DNA of 64,000 bases from contig JAWRVZ010000110.1 of assembly GCA_037043235.1 (NCBI GenBank), positions 1,895,501 through 1,959,500 of the forward strand, given 5' to 3'. The notes below the pieces were generated by a model that worked only from the letters and a program-made list of their open reading frames with translations, was not told where the DNA came from and did not search any database. Positions 1 to 13,593 of this stretch are shown here, one piece after another. Made by a program: the position numbers and the translations under genes. How positions within the stretch are numbered: the first letter of the stretch is position 1; each line of letters starts with the position of its first letter. This DNA is from Rhodeus uyekii. Its lineage: Eukaryota > Chordata > Actinopteri > Cypriniformes > Acheilognathidae.

Positions 1-772
1 ATTTTTTCAATGAAGGTGAATGTTGACTGGGGCTGTTGAGCTGCTTCATCATTCACATCATTCACTTGGGTTCCACAAAAGAACATTGTCATTTCTTTGG
101 TTACACAAAAAAATTCAAATTTCATTTAATGACTAAAAATGCGTTTTTATGATATTTTTATGATATTTTGAGAAGAACAGCAGTTGTGTTGTAACTATTG
201 GCTAAACGAATTGTAAAATAATTGAATAATGAGATCACCTGAAACTCAACCACAATCATCCCTGTATCCAACAAAATACAATTCAATAAAAAATAAACAT
301 GCTTAGAATCAGCTGCTACTTTACAACAATATTAAAAATGTCAGTGACTAATCTTTTTGAAGAAACAAAAAAATGTGTTTAGTTGGGTTGGCAGAAATAC
401 TCTGAGAGATAAACACTGTTATTTCTCTGAGCCCAGTAAATAAACAGACATAAACAGCCTTTGATGTGGGCTGGACTAGCTCAATAGAAGGCTTGTGGTG
501 GATCATAAAAAAGCGAGGTATGGGAATATGTATGTCTTCTCATCTTAGGGGGTCGAGAGCACCAGTAATGAGTCACCCTCTACAGACGAGAACTCCGTCA
601 CTGTCAGCACGTTCTTTTCAGGCCACACGAGCCTATTACTGGGCTGAGTGCCCCATTCTACAGTCTAACAACATTCAGTATTCATATCATTAACACAAAG
701 GCTACATCAGACTGTCTTTTATGCCTCTTTTAATTTCCTTCCATTCCTCTTTTACTAGCTTGCATTTCTTAC
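1..772. other. Start of the intron after the first NHL exon
   Basis: Intronic on the minus-strand gene. No exon matching the next NHL sequence or the splice-B mini-exon was recognised. I see nothing else in it. Confidence 0.7.
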
Positions 773-1022
773 CTCAGCTCCATAACGCTGGTAACGTTTC
801 CAGAGGGAAAGATGCGTCTGATGTAGTTGAAGTCGCCGACGAACAGGCTGCCATCAGATCCACAGGCAAGGGCCACTGGAGCCAGCAGTTTGTTGCCATC
901 AGCCTGTCCATTACAGCTGGGGCAGGAGATACTGCGCCTGCGCCCATTACCCATAATGGTGCTGATCACTGGAGGCTGCTGGGAGATGAAGACGTTCTCA
1001 CCGTTGCCTTTGTACAGGATGC
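773..1022 (-). CDS. tenm3: tenm3 exon: start of NHL beta-propeller
   Basis: This 250-nt exon (phase 1 in, phase 2 out) encodes [17 protein letters not shown], then [40 protein letters not shown] and ends [15 protein letters not shown] plus two bases. It contains the first NHL blade ('[17 protein letters not shown]'). The exon ends exactly where teneurins may include a seven-residue insert (splice site B) that changes trans-homophilic and latrophilin recognition. Acceptor cctacag|, donor AG|gtaaga. The next exon is outside the window. Confidence 0.93.
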
Positions 1023-4000
1023 CTGTAGGACAGAAAGAGACGGTTGTGTAGGTGAGCTACCCTATAGTGTATCATAATGTAGCTGATTTTGGAAAGACGG
1101 AGAAGCTAAATATATATAGTATATTTAATATTAATAATGTGATAGCCCCTTTTAGTTATCAGCCTGACCTTTTAACAACTGGGCCATACCAAACCAATCA
1201 GAGTAATCAAAGCAAAATATTTTTTATCAGCGTTTAGTAAATGAGAAGAGAATTTATCTATGCAATATCTCATTACTGCTATAATAACCCATAAATCCCA
1301 TGCACATCAAGAAATCTGTGTAGTTCATTCAATATTCTACCTCTTTATCCATACCTTTGGCTAAATAGGATATTAAATTACTTTTTTAATCACTTTAATT
1401 AAATAAATTAGGCAGAAATAAACTAGGAAACATCAAACTAACATTATGAACAATTAGGGTAAAAGAACAGCTTCTTATCTTACGTATTAGCATGTCTTAA
1501 ACAGTAATTAATTTTTGCTTTTGAATTCTCAGATGATTTGCACCTTTATGTAATGTTATCAAAGAGTGTTGTCGTTTTCAGACTAGCTCACAAAACTATC
1601 TGGCTTATTCCAATGAAGCATTTTGATAATTCTACTGTTAATATATTCAGCAGTCAGAAAAGTGGTAATCTGGCAGCAGTTCAGAATCGATAAACAGCCT
1701 AAACACATGCTGCTAGAATGATTATATGGCACAGGCAACTTAAGCAAATCAATTAATCGAATCACATGATGAAATGACTTGGGTGCAACACAGTAAGATA
1801 CATTTTTTATCTTTAAAATATCTTCTTTTTTCATAATTTCCAAATGTAAAATAATGTTAAAACGGTTTCACAACTGCTGTTAATTATTTTACGACATTTA
1901 TAAACTTGCTAAAAAAAAGTAAAATATGCCTTGTAAAAATAGGTACAGCATCACGAATACCATTATTATTGATAAATAAAAGCCAGTTAAACCCATCATT
2001 ACTAAATTTCTAATTTTTGTGACTGCACCTCTCAAATTCTGAATCCAGGTAATACACTTTGGGTAATCTTATAGCCACAGCAAATTTGACTATGTGTGCC
2101 TTTAAGTATACATGGTGTTTCTGATGTTCTGGTGTAGCTGTGTATTTGTGTGTGCGCATGTTAAACAGTGTGGAAATGCCACAGGCTGTGGGTGATGAGC
2201 TTGGTTGGCCTTAGGTTTGGATTTGATCGTCAATATTGTGCTTTAATATTTTCCCTCAGGACATATTTTAATGGTGCACTAAAAGCAACACCCAATCGAC
2301 TCTATGCTAAACCCCACCACCGCTGCCCCGTCATTTCCCTTTTTCCCATACCTTGTTCTTCAGACAGCACTATAACTATAACTTATTTTATTTTATGAGA
2401 GGCAGGAATTGCATACATATACCAGATGCAATTTGTTAATAGGTTAACAAAAATAACCAATGTTAGTGACAATAAATTCTAAAATTAAAATGGTGAAAAT
2501 GGAAAAACATGGTGATTGAAGCCTATATCGGGCAGAAGAGATCAACCAATTGGTTAACAAGAGTAGGACTTTCTTTACTGTTGGTTAGGATCAAGGGGGC
2601 ACCAGGAAAGAGCATGGTAGGTAGGAACTATTACTAAAGCGTGCATTTATATGTAGCAGTATCATCATGTAATATGAAAGTGAATGGAAAATGTTGGAGG
2701 AGGGAAGACAAGCAACAGCACTGATGTGCTTACCGGTACATTTACATTTGGTAAATGAGCATATCTGTTTGTTGATATCGAACTTACCACAAATAGGTTC
2801 TAATAAAAATAATCTGTACCATCATCATATTTTTAAAATGATACTTTGAATCAAGTATGCAAACCTTTGAAATTGTAATAAATGTACAGCTAATGTCAAT
2901 GAGGAGTTTATAAAGCTACTGAACAGCTACCTCCTTTCACAGTGGGAAAAAAACATAAATCTTTAACAAGTAGTTTTTGAAAGAGTATGTTGCTTCAGCA
3001 TGTTTTCTCCATTCATTTGAGCAGGTAAATACTGCATAAATGTAATACAGCACTACAGTAATACAATTTATTTATCAAACAGCAACCTTAAATACTCGAA
3101 CTACCCCACAAGTAACTCAAAATACCTGGCCTGGCACTTGCAAAATGAAAGTCCAGAAATAAGAAATATATGGTTTTAAATGTTAAAAAGAAAAATATTA
3201 AATATTCTATACTCCCAGTGTCAGGTAGAGTTTATATTTACATTCTTGTTTATAGAAGAAGCACACAGATCATATTAAATGGCAAGAACCAGCACAGAGA
3301 ACTGAGGGTACGTGACACCTGCTAAGCCAGGCCTCACAATTTCATTCTGCATGCTGAATTTAATGGGGTTGCTGGCTCTTGGTTCCGAAAGCAAACAGGA
3401 CAGAGAGAAAGAGAGAGAAAGGATATGGAGGGCATCAGGGAAAGACAAGCGTTTCTTAGATGGAGCAGAAATAACATGTGCCACCACAAACCGCTGTCAT
3501 ACACTTTGAGTGCTCAAATTAGAGTCTACCACAAGTCTCCTGTCAACTGTGAACTCCACTAACTTCCTACTGCCTTCTCAGCACAACCCCTCCAAGACAG
3601 AGAAAAAGAGAGAATTTGTGTTCCCAAAAGTAGCTCCTACACTGCCTACATCCAAACCATCATGGAACCTCAGAAGTGTCCGATTTGGAACGCTCTACAG
3701 CGGCAACAAATAGCATTATGCACAGGAGAGACTTGACTCAATTGATTCCATTACAGTTTGAAACACAAAGCACAAACACACAAAAGCGTGTTTGTCCAAA
3801 ACTTGGAGAATGTAAACGTCTGCGTACAATTCTTTGCATATGCATGTGCGCGTTAAAGATAAGACTGGACAGAACCAAAGAGATTCTAGAGAGTTAGAGG
3901 AAGTGTTCTTACACACCCTGGAGTCAAAGTGTGCAGGTGAACTCAAAGTGTCCAAGTCAATATAATGTTTTCTAAAAGCGCCCTTGCGATCACAGTTAGC

Positions 4001-4503
4001 TGCTTATTGGGAGTTGCTTTGAAAACGGCGGGGTGTTCGAGATCAGGGTGGGGAGGGGGGTCTTCAAAGCGGGACTTCAAAGGATGACTTCATGCTGTGC
4101 TTGCTAAATTATTCACATCGGGCAACGTGCTGGAATTCTGCATCTAGCTCCTCTGTGCGCTAATTATGAGTGAGATCAATGACGCCATCTTAAGCCCCCT
4201 CTCGGGTGTGCTTGGGCACCGGTCCATACAGCAGCCGCATCGCGGCCTAAACGTCCCAATAAATCTCAATATACCTCCTCCTCTGATCAACCACCCACCA
4301 TTGATTAAACCATTCAGTAAAGGATTGGTCGAAAGAGTGAGAAGAATGGAGGTACGTAGATGGAGAGCTAAACTACTTTTAGGATACTCTGTAGTGATCT
4401 TCCACTAACAAAGACAAATTGGACAAACAAGGCTCGTTGGCCTTGGGAGAAACCCACGACCTTGACTTCAAACTGAGCTTCTGTGAGGGAGGTCGCTCCA
4501 GAT

Positions 4504-4522
4504 ACACACACACACACACACA
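4504..4522. repeat. (AC)n microsatellite
   Basis: Short run of AC dinucleotides in intronic sequence. Confidence 0.9.
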
Positions 4523-7500
4523 TACAGATATGTGTATACAAAGACGCAATGGCTAATCGGAGCCATGCGCACAAGTCGCTCCTTCACGGAAGTTACTTGT
4601 GGTTGCGTGAAACCCTCACCGCACCTGTTTGATCTACCATACAAAGACTTGGGAATAATAGAGCAAGCTGATATATGTACACCCACACTCACAACAATGA
4701 ATGTCTTCAATTACACGTACACAAGTTATGACGGGCCACAAATTGAGAACGGCTTACAATGTGGGTCGTACTAGATTATTCATTCAGGCATGCAGAGAGA
4801 CAGGCCTCAGCTCATAATGATGGTGTATACATGTTCCTTTGATATGCGTGATGTGTGTTTATATATAAATCCGACAGAGGAGGACAGGTCATGAGTGGAA
4901 AGCAGTGATTTGCCAATAAAAGGCTGAATTGGAGTTTATAGCTGCTGTATTTATGCTGGGTCAGAAACGGGATGAGATTACAGAGCTAGAGCTGTAGTCT
5001 ACTCAATTTTCTTCCATTTACGCCTCACAAACCATCTGTCACTGCCTCCTTTTCTTTCTCTCAGCGTACCATTTTGTCTCATCTTCTACTCCACTTCTTT
5101 TGTCTCAACAACGCTTCTTCATTTTCTGCAACTTCAGAAAATGCTTAGTTTCCTAGTTTCCTATGCTCTTTGGTAAGAATCTGGTACTACTGCAAATATT
5201 TGTAAGATATATTTAAATAAGAATCATATTATACTGAGTACTGTGCATTAAATAAAAAAGTGCTTTATGTATTGGTTTCTTTTGATTCCAGGCCTTTGGT
5301 ACTTTGAAGCAATACATAATTTCTCAAAGGATTTGTTTATCTTCACAGTCATAGCCACTGTCAGCTAATTTAAAAAAGAAAATAAAAAAAAAGAAGCTGT
5401 ATGGAAAAGCAGCAATAAATCTTTGCAGAGCCACGTGTAGCATGTGTGTGTGCAGGGAGTGCGATTAGTGGTCATCGAGTATTACCAAAATCAATTTAAT
5501 TTAATCATTTCTCCCTGTGTGTTCATTTCTCACATCTCTATGCCGTTTTTTTGTCATTAATATTTCATGGAGTAACTCCTTCCCGACAGGTCCAAAGTCA
5601 ATTTGAATAATGGGAAAACAGTGTGTTTGGAGTCAGGACAAAACTAGAGAAAAGCAGGGGATGCTATATTTATTTATTTACTCTTGGCCCAGAGAGTCTG
5701 TAGCACACGTACGGCACTGCAGAAAAAACAAGGAGGAAATCTGCGAACATGCTCTCCCTCAATCACACACTCTGTCTTTGAAGATTTCCTGACTGGAAGT
5801 AATTGCGGTCCCAAAGAGAGGTGTCTGAATCTCTCCCCTGACCTCCCGCTGTTAGGTGGAGGGAGGGGAGGTACAGTGGCTGAGCACTGACAGGGCCTGA
5901 TACGGGCAGATGAAAGGAATCGGAAGCTGAGATGGTGAGAGAGCGCGAGAGAGGATGCAGGTAAGCCCCGTAGGCAGTGGTGGTCCACATCAGAGAGCGA
6001 GACGTGCTTGGCTCATGCAGCCAGATTCAAAGTAGCATTACATGCCTGCACACGACTAAAGCTAAACTCAATGCGATTTAGAAAGGGCAGTAGTCTAGTG
6101 CGGCTGAATTTGCTGTGCTGGAGTGTGTGTACACTTGCGTGTGAGAGGTGAGACGCAAACGTGGGTGCAGTGGCCTTCGGGTGAAAATGAAAAAGAATGT
6201 TACAGAGAGGGATGAAATGATGGAGTCAAAATGTGACTACGCCACTTTCGTGTGTTTCAGGTTTGTACACAAACATACACACACACATACTGTATATTAT
6301 AGCAGCACGTGGTAGTGAAAGTAAGGGGGCTCTTGAGCTCATTAAGATAAAATGCCTGACTGAAGCCTGCACTAGCTGTGGAATGTGGACATCCGAAGCT
6401 GAAAACAGACCCAGATTCTCTGAGCCTTATCAGAGTCCACAGGTCAAGACAGAGAGGGGGAGAGAGGGAGGAGGCTTGACATTAATGTAAAAGAAAAAAA
6501 AGTACTTTGCTGACACAACCTGTTTATCCTCGGTTTAGACCAGGCATTCTCAAATAGCGGACCCTGACTTGATTCCAACTGGACTGCGAGACAAAATGAC
6601 AACTGCAGCACCATTTTACCGTTTCTACAGTTTAAAGTGAGCAGCGCATCAAAACAACTGAGCAGTAAGTATTACAAGCACTGATGGTCATTTATGGTAA
6701 TGATCTTTCGCCGCAATATCCTCAAATATTTGTATCTACAGCCAAACGCGTTTCATTGAAGCCCTTTTTGTTGCACATTGCCTCTGTCTCCCGCTGAAAA
6801 CGCTAAATCAAACAGTAGCAAAAACACAGTGAGAAAATGCAACAAATATAGGTTTTTTTTTTTTAGCAAAGAAACGTTTTTGGCAACTCTAAACATTCTT
6901 ATCTTTTTGTCTTAAGTTAGAAAATAGAAAGGAATTAAAAGTTAAAAATAATTTTATTGGGAATAAAGGAGAAATTATATTGGGAAATTTGGAATAAAGT
7001 TTTGTGAATATGGCCCCCTGTTCTTTGAATAAGTACAGTGTTTTCTTTATTTAAAAAACACTGTTTGTAAAGGCTAATGTTTTATGTATTAGAGGAGCAG
7101 AGAAGATTGTCTAAGTTTGGTATTTGCCAGACTAAGACAATCATAGCTACAATAACCTTTGTAACCTGTAAGTTGATAAAACTGTAACGCAATACACATA
7201 CTGCCTCAAATGCGGCCGTTAATAACTGACAAAACAAAAATCTCAGATATTCCCGCTGGTGAAAAACCTTGTAACTATCTATTGAGCTTGATAAAATGTT
7301 AATAATAAAATAACACGTGCAAATGTCTGACATACATAAAGCCACAATGCTAATGCTGACAACAAGGTGTTAAATTGAAAAATAAAAATAAATTTCATTA
7401 CCTAAATAATAGTGGTTCTACACTAACCTGCAATTTTTAAAATTGGTTTCAAAACACAAACCATGCTGGATATTACCTGCCACTTAAATGTAATGCTTTA

Positions 7501-8520
7501 ATGGCTAGTAATGGACATATCCTCGGAAAACTCCTGAGATCCAAAAGCTAATGACAGCACATTGCCATGGATACTTACCTATAATGACTTGACAACTGAG
7601 CGCAGGTATTTCACTCATATCGGATGCATCAATGCATCAAATTTGGATAGGTTGTGTTATTTGAATTTATGATCACTTAACTGCCAAATTAAAATATTAA
7701 ACAGAACAATAAAACAACGATAATAACAATTTCAAACAAGCTTTTCTGTTCAGAACGATTCAATTTGATTTATTTTTTGTGTATGTCCTTTTATGAAATT
7801 ATGTTAATTTCTGTTTTTTTGTTTTCATTCCTTCAACTGGTTCAGAGCCCTGCTCAGAATATAATGGCAACGAAGGGCCACTTATGAAACCCATTTGAAA
7901 ACAAATGGGACACAACCATTGCAAGGCCACACACAGTGTGCCATTTGGGACAGGGCCTTTGACTTACAAGTCTGTCCAACTGAATGGCAATATAAAATCA
8001 GCCCTGCTCTAGATGACTACTATATAAATATTTATTTCAAAGCTCTCTGGTATATTTTATTCTGATTATTCCTTTGCCGAATTGTGCAATCAAATGCTTT
8101 CACATAATGATCACCTAACCATATAACTCGCATAAAAAACTCCTACACAGCTATGCTAGACTCATGCTTCCACTTCCTGTTTGTCCTGATCAACCTGTCA
8201 AGGTTTATTTTATGTTAATGAGCAGTTAACTGTAGATTAACTTAGTTCCTTTATAAAAGAAAAGACAGAGAATGTGAACAGATGGAGGACACTAAAATAG
8301 TGCGAGTGTGTGTTTTAGTTTGTGGCTGGGCGTTGTCTGGATGTAAGCATGCATGTGTTTTCCCCGTGAGACAGCATGAAAAGTGTGGTGACAGAGTGAG
8401 GTCACCAGAGACGGGAAGCTAAAGTAAACAAACACTCCTACACTTAACCAAACCTCAGAGGATCATACTGTAGATCTTATTATTCCGTTCCTTTCATTAT
8501 AACTAGACAAGAACATAGGG

Positions 8521-8750
8521 TTACATTTTAGTATAGGGTCCAATTCTCACTATTAACTAGTAGTTTATTAGCATGCATATTACAAGGATATTGGGTGTTT
8601 ATTAATACTTATAAAGCACGTATTAACGCCATATGACGATGGATGATATTATTCTACATCCCTAATCATCAACATTTTACTGAAATAATAACTATTAAGG
8701 TGTTTACTTAGGCAAAAGTCATAGTTAACAGAGAGAATTGGACTGAATAT
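8521..8750. repeat. Palindromic MITE-like repeat
   Basis: The left end reads TAGGGTCCAATTCTCACTAT and the right end AGAGAGAATTGGACTGAATA, which are imperfect inverted repeats. The interior (cttataaagcacgtattaa) matches my memory of an abundant non-autonomous cyprinid DNA element. No target duplication is evident. Confidence 0.55.
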
Positions 8751-9319
8751 AGATACACTGAATGACTTTTAGGCCTAAAGCTTACAGCTAGACACATTTG
8801 AGATGGACACTTACAATTACATACGTTGCAGCTCCCTCGCTGCACACACTAAACGTTCAACATTTATGGATCTGGATAGCTACTATTAATTTCTATTAGG
8901 CCGTTGCAGCCATTTTGAGACTACTGACAGTAATAAGTGGTCTCAAATGGCAGTGTGCTCTTCTGAAAGAGTTATGGCAGACATATTCTTCTCATACTAA
9001 ACATTTTATAAGAAAAAGTGGTTGGCACATTAACCATAACCCATGCTGTTACCTTACATTTCTCAGTATTTCCGTTTAAAAATAAAATAAAGGGCAAAAA
9101 GCGTGAAATGCTAGAACAACAAAAACAATATTATTGAGTAATAATTATTGAGTGCTATTTTAATTTTAATCAAATATTGCACAATTTATTAATGCTTTGA
9201 ATCAGTCTTTATTAAAATATTTCCAGTTTTAATTAAAATTCTTAGTAATTTGTTATTAAAAAAATATTTGTATTTAAATGGTTGAATTTTTTTTCATTTA
9301 AGTTTTAGTAATTTTTGTT

Positions 9320-9321
<2 letters not shown>

Positions 9322-9382
<61 letters not shown>

Positions 9383-9399
9383 GTGTGTGTGTGTGTGTG
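9322..9399. repeat. (AT)n-(GT)n compound microsatellite
   Basis: About 29 AT units are followed directly by a GT run. A spurious Tyr/Ile-repeat reading frame arises from it. Confidence 0.95.
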
Positions 9400-10585
9400 C
9401 ATTTACACATATTTCAGTTGCCAAGGCATCTTCCATTTCTGAAGTTTTTTTATATTTTATTTTATTTCAATTACCAATAACTTTAAAAATGTTAATAGTT
9501 TTTAGGGTTTAGTTAACAATGATACATTATTATGTTTAGGATTATTATAATGAGAAGCCTTGAGAAATCACTCACACACACTGAGTATTCTGGGATACTC
9601 TAGGTGGGGCAGACACCTTACTCAACAGGCAGTTAGATATGCTAGAGATCAGGAGGAAGAGGGGCTGCTGGATAGAGGGGGGTCAGGGGCAAAGCAAGGG
9701 CAACAAGCGTGGAGATGAAAGACCAATAAAATTTGTACGGACAGCTGGCTCTCTGCCAATGAAGAAAAGAGGGCTTAGTGTCACTCAAGTTGCCAACAAA
9801 AACAAAAAAAGAGGGCCTGGGCAAGTAAAGCTGCATAAGAGTTAGAACTTTTAAATACACAAAGAGAAACGTACAAAAAAATTACTTTGAATCAGCTTGC
9901 CTGTGTAGTCAAAGTAAAAAATAAAATCATTGCAACAAAAGTTAAATGTTTCTAACAGAATGAAGAGTGCTGAGCCATTTCCCACAGTTACTGCAAATCC
10001 ATTTGTGACAGTATCAGAAAATGTTACTGGCAACTCATCATGCCATATTGCCTGTGGGATGTGCTCTCCTACACAGACAGACAGGTCAGATTATTCTGAC
10101 ATGTGATGAGTGCTTGATGACTGCTCAAATCATTCTTTATTTTTGTTGATAATTTTGTTTCAGTTAACTTCTCAACCTTTGTTTTTAGTTTTGTTCTGTT
10201 ATAGATAGTTTACTTTGATTTTTTTTCAATAAACTCTATTATTTCTCACCCTGACAAACGAAATGAAGGATTTTAGTTGATTTATTAGTAAATGTACTGA
10301 CGTTAAACACAGAAATATATTATATCTCTATAATCTACATTACACTGACTCTCAGATTAAGAAGCAAACTAGTACAATTCCTTAATGCCCCCAGTGTTTC
10401 ACTCCAGAGAGTTCATTTCCACAATCATTACGCTGTACTAGGCCTGTTCACATACCTCCATCAGAGGCCACTTCACTGGGTAATTTATGGCCTGCTCTCA
10501 TGGATTCAGCTCCCAGCTTCCCACCACAGTTTTTTATTCTCTTTTATTGTGTGTCAGATCTCACAGACTGACAAATAAAGTGTTG

Positions 10586-10612
10586 TATATATATATATAT
10601 ATATATATATAT
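10586..10612. repeat. (TA)n microsatellite
   Basis: Uninterrupted TA run within the 10.7-kb intron. Confidence 0.9.
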
Positions 10613-11731
10613 TTCACAGGTTGTTTGTGTGCATGAAGGCATGTAGTCTTTAATGAAGAACTCAGACATATAAACTAAATAATCCAAACTACAACCACTC
10701 TGCACTGACACACGGACGATAACAGACAAAGACTGTGTGTATGTATATATAAATATATATATATAATTTTTTCATGGGCTTCTGAAGTCACTAGCCCCTC
10801 TGCAGAAGCTTCTACAAAAGTTGTGTTGATCAAACATGTTCCATATTATATTTAAGAGCTACTGTATAAGTAGGTTGTATAATCGTATGGCTTCAGAAGA
10901 CTAGGATGTAAATTGTATCTTTTGGTTATAAAGTTACTACACATGACAAAAAGACTGAACTGGAACAACAAAAAGGTTTGTAAAAGATGAAAAAATGTTC
11001 AATTTGTGCTTTAAGAGATTACTTTTTTGTCATGTAGCCAACTTGTAACCATTTCAGTTACAGTAGGATCTTACAACAAACATTTAACCCTGGAGAGCAT
11101 GCTCACCACTATGGAAACTATGATCTAAGAGCAGCTCATCATGTCCTCTTGAAAGGGCTCAAGGGTAGTGAATAAAAAGGTTCAACCTTTAAGCAAGGTA
11201 TATGGGGACAACCTCTGCTGATCACCCTTTTAAAGCCAAGATGAGGGATGAGACTCTATAAGAATTCATCAAGGCAGTCTCTCCCCAATGACACGTGGCC
11301 ATAAATGTTTGCTGCAGTGAGCACACTTCAGACTGCTCCGTATGGGTGAAGGTCACTCACATGAAAATGTCAAATGTCTCTTCATTGGCATGCCTGAGAC
11401 AACGAGAATGCTGTGCCGCAATAGTTCCACTTTATCAATGTCATTTAAAAGCAATGACACTAATGAGCGCTCATTTACTCCTTATTAAAGGTTTTACACC
11501 TATGTCATGTTAATAACTTTCAACATGCCGATAATGGGCCTTATTTAGAGGAGGAAAGAGAGGTAAGGCAAGTGCACTTTAATTGGTTTTTAGTGATATT
11601 TGGAAATGCGTGGGTGAGCACGTGATTTCAGCTGATTGCCAAAATCAATGAGCTTCGCATATTAAAACCAGTGTAGGAGTGCGATATTTATGTTATTCGT
11701 TGGAGAAGTCAAAGGAGAGAGGTGGGCTCAC

Positions 11732-11875
11732 CATTCTGAACATCCAAAACGTGGTGTTTGTCCAGCGTCCATCCTCCCATGTTTGAGGCATCAAGTTCAT
11801 AACCTTGCAGGATGGCTGTTCTTTTCTCCCACAGGATCAGATCCAAACAGGACTCGTACTCAAATCCCACAGACA
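11732..11875 (-). CDS. tenm3: tenm3 exon: FN-plug domain, part 2
   Basis: This 144-nt exon (phase 1-1) encodes [20 protein letters not shown], then [20 protein letters not shown] and ends VLDVQN plus G. It joins to the previous exon as SEA-VVSVG and to the next as VQNG-ILYKG, reproducing the contiguous teneurin-3 sequence. Acceptor ctgaag|, donor G|gtgagc. Confidence 0.93.
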
Positions 11876-13325
11876 CTTCAGAAAGACCGAGAGAGAGATT
11901 GGTGTTATTCATGTATGCAAATATATTGTATAAACATCATATCAAATGTAGCCTTCTTGAGAACCCATGCAAAGTAATCAATACAGACTACTCTAAACAC
12001 CACATTAAGAGGCATGCAGATAAATCATTATATAAACATTGAGCTGATAAACCGCAGCCGTTGCCAGGCCTAATTATATGTCCTACACAATATCAATTCA
12101 TCTTTACTGCAGCCTGCCTGAACGCTGCACTGTGTGCATCATAACTTTCCTAAATCTCATAAGAGATCTGTGCTTCACCTGGTGCAAATCGTTTTAAATT
12201 TATAACTGTTTTCAGCCGATCATATTAAGAAAGTGACCTTATGTCCCCCAGAGAGAATCAATGCGAGCGCTGCTATTCGTTGGGCAAAAAAATTACCTGC
12301 TTAATGCAATTGGCAAACCAAAGCTTCATGAGAAGGTGAAGGCCAATCAATACTCGTGAGCCCAAGCTACAATTTTACACAGTTCACTTTGTAAAGGCAA
12401 AATGCATTCCTGATTTAGTGAAAAAAACATGTCTTTTGAGGCTCAACATCTTTTGAGTTTGTTTATGTGAAGCGCTGAAAAGCATGTCTAGTTTAGTCTG
12501 GCCTACTGCCTGCCACATAATCAGCTGAAAATAAAATGAGGTGCTGTCATCAGCAGCTCGCCGTCTTTCTCAATGCTTTAGTGAAAAACAAAGCCACAGA
12601 TGTACCTCGACCTTCCTCAAAACTGAAAGAGTTATGTTGTTCTCTGTGGTTTTTCTGATGGGTAATCATACAAAATACAGTCAGCTTAAAAAATGCCACA
12701 GTGAAAAAAAATTATGATTCCTGTGCTATTGTTGGCCTTAATCATAACTACTTTGTTTTCCATTTACACTCCCTATTTGCATAGGTATAGTTAAGGAGAC
12801 ATCCCATAATGCAACTGTCACAGTGGCACGGGCCATTAGGCACAACTACATTCTTGCATGAAACAAATTCAGCCCTTCTACACAGGGTAATTACATTATT
12901 CCTCTACTCTGTGAATCTACAAGAACAGCATGGGATAGATAGCGAGGTGGTTGTTTATCAGCTCAAAAACACTAGCTGCTTTAATATTAAATATTAGCAA
13001 AAACATGAAAAATGCTGCTAATTGGGAGGCATTTTTGGAAAGTTTGGAGGTTTTGAGCAGAGGTGTGATGCTGTGTCAATTTACACTAAATTAACAGTTG
13101 AAGAATCTTGCAGAAATATACTGGGAAAAGTTTTCACATTTAATTTCACATTCAATATTGAAAAGGGGGGGGGGGGCGTTTAATTGAGATTTTCTGATTA
13201 AATTTATACAGCAACCCGTTTAATTAAACTTTACATACATGTATACAAGTATCTCTCTCTCTCTCTGTATATATGCACATTTGTCTCTGATGTGTGTGTG
13301 TGTGTGTGTGTGTGTGTTTACTCAC
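11876..13325. other. 1.45-kb tenm3 intron
   Basis: The stretch 12040-12600 is complex, non-repetitive sequence with no open frame. The rest holds a G12 homopolymer near 13165, a short CT run near 13253 and the (TG)13 tract at 13291-13316. Confidence 0.7.
13291..13316. repeat. (TG)13 / sense-strand (CA)13 beside a 5' splice site
   Basis: On the gene strand this is a CA repeat starting nine nucleotides after the donor of the 268-nt FN-plug exon. Intronic CA repeats near donors are known binding sites of hnRNP L; regulation here is inferred only. Confidence 0.9.
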
Positions 13326-13593
13326 CCACAGCCTCTGACAGGCCATAGACTCTTTGGTTGTATGCGTCCGTTTTGTCCCAGATGAAGGTGTAGGACAGAT
13401 TGGGTTCTGCGGGGAACCACTTCTGAAAGAGGCGTCCCACCACTGCCACCATCAGGTGCACCTTCATGAGGTTAAAGGGGATGGTGGCTTGGGTCATGGT
13501 CACCTTGAGCACTGGACGGTAGCCAGCCGCCCGCGAACTCAGATACATGAGGTTCAGGTCGCTACCCGGAATCGCTGTCTCCTCCTGAAGAAC
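13326..13593 (-). CDS. tenm3: tenm3 exon: FN-plug domain, part 1
   Basis: This 268-nt exon (phase 0 in, phase 1 out, 89 codons) starts [20 protein letters not shown] and ends YGLSEAV plus one base. '[20 protein letters not shown]' and '[11 protein letters not shown]' are hallmark teneurin sequences. Acceptor gtgcag| and donor G|gtgagt are strong. A (CA)13 tract begins only nine nucleotides into the downstream intron. Confidence 0.94.

Larger units (their letters stand above)
1023..11731. other. 10.7-kb tenm3 intron
   Basis: This intron separates the FN-plug and NHL exons. It is AT-rich with scattered simple repeats, and no open frame looks coding. Recognisable contents are a palindromic MITE-like repeat at 8521-8750 and the microsatellites at 4504-4522, 9322-9399 and 10586-10612. 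The part from 3.3 to 6.5 kb is less AT-rich and mostly unique, but I can assign nothing in it. Confidence 0.7.

Noticed and set aside
6525..6620. hAT-like start 'caggcattctcaaatagcgg'
   Set aside because: No inverted partner or eight-base duplication was found nearby.
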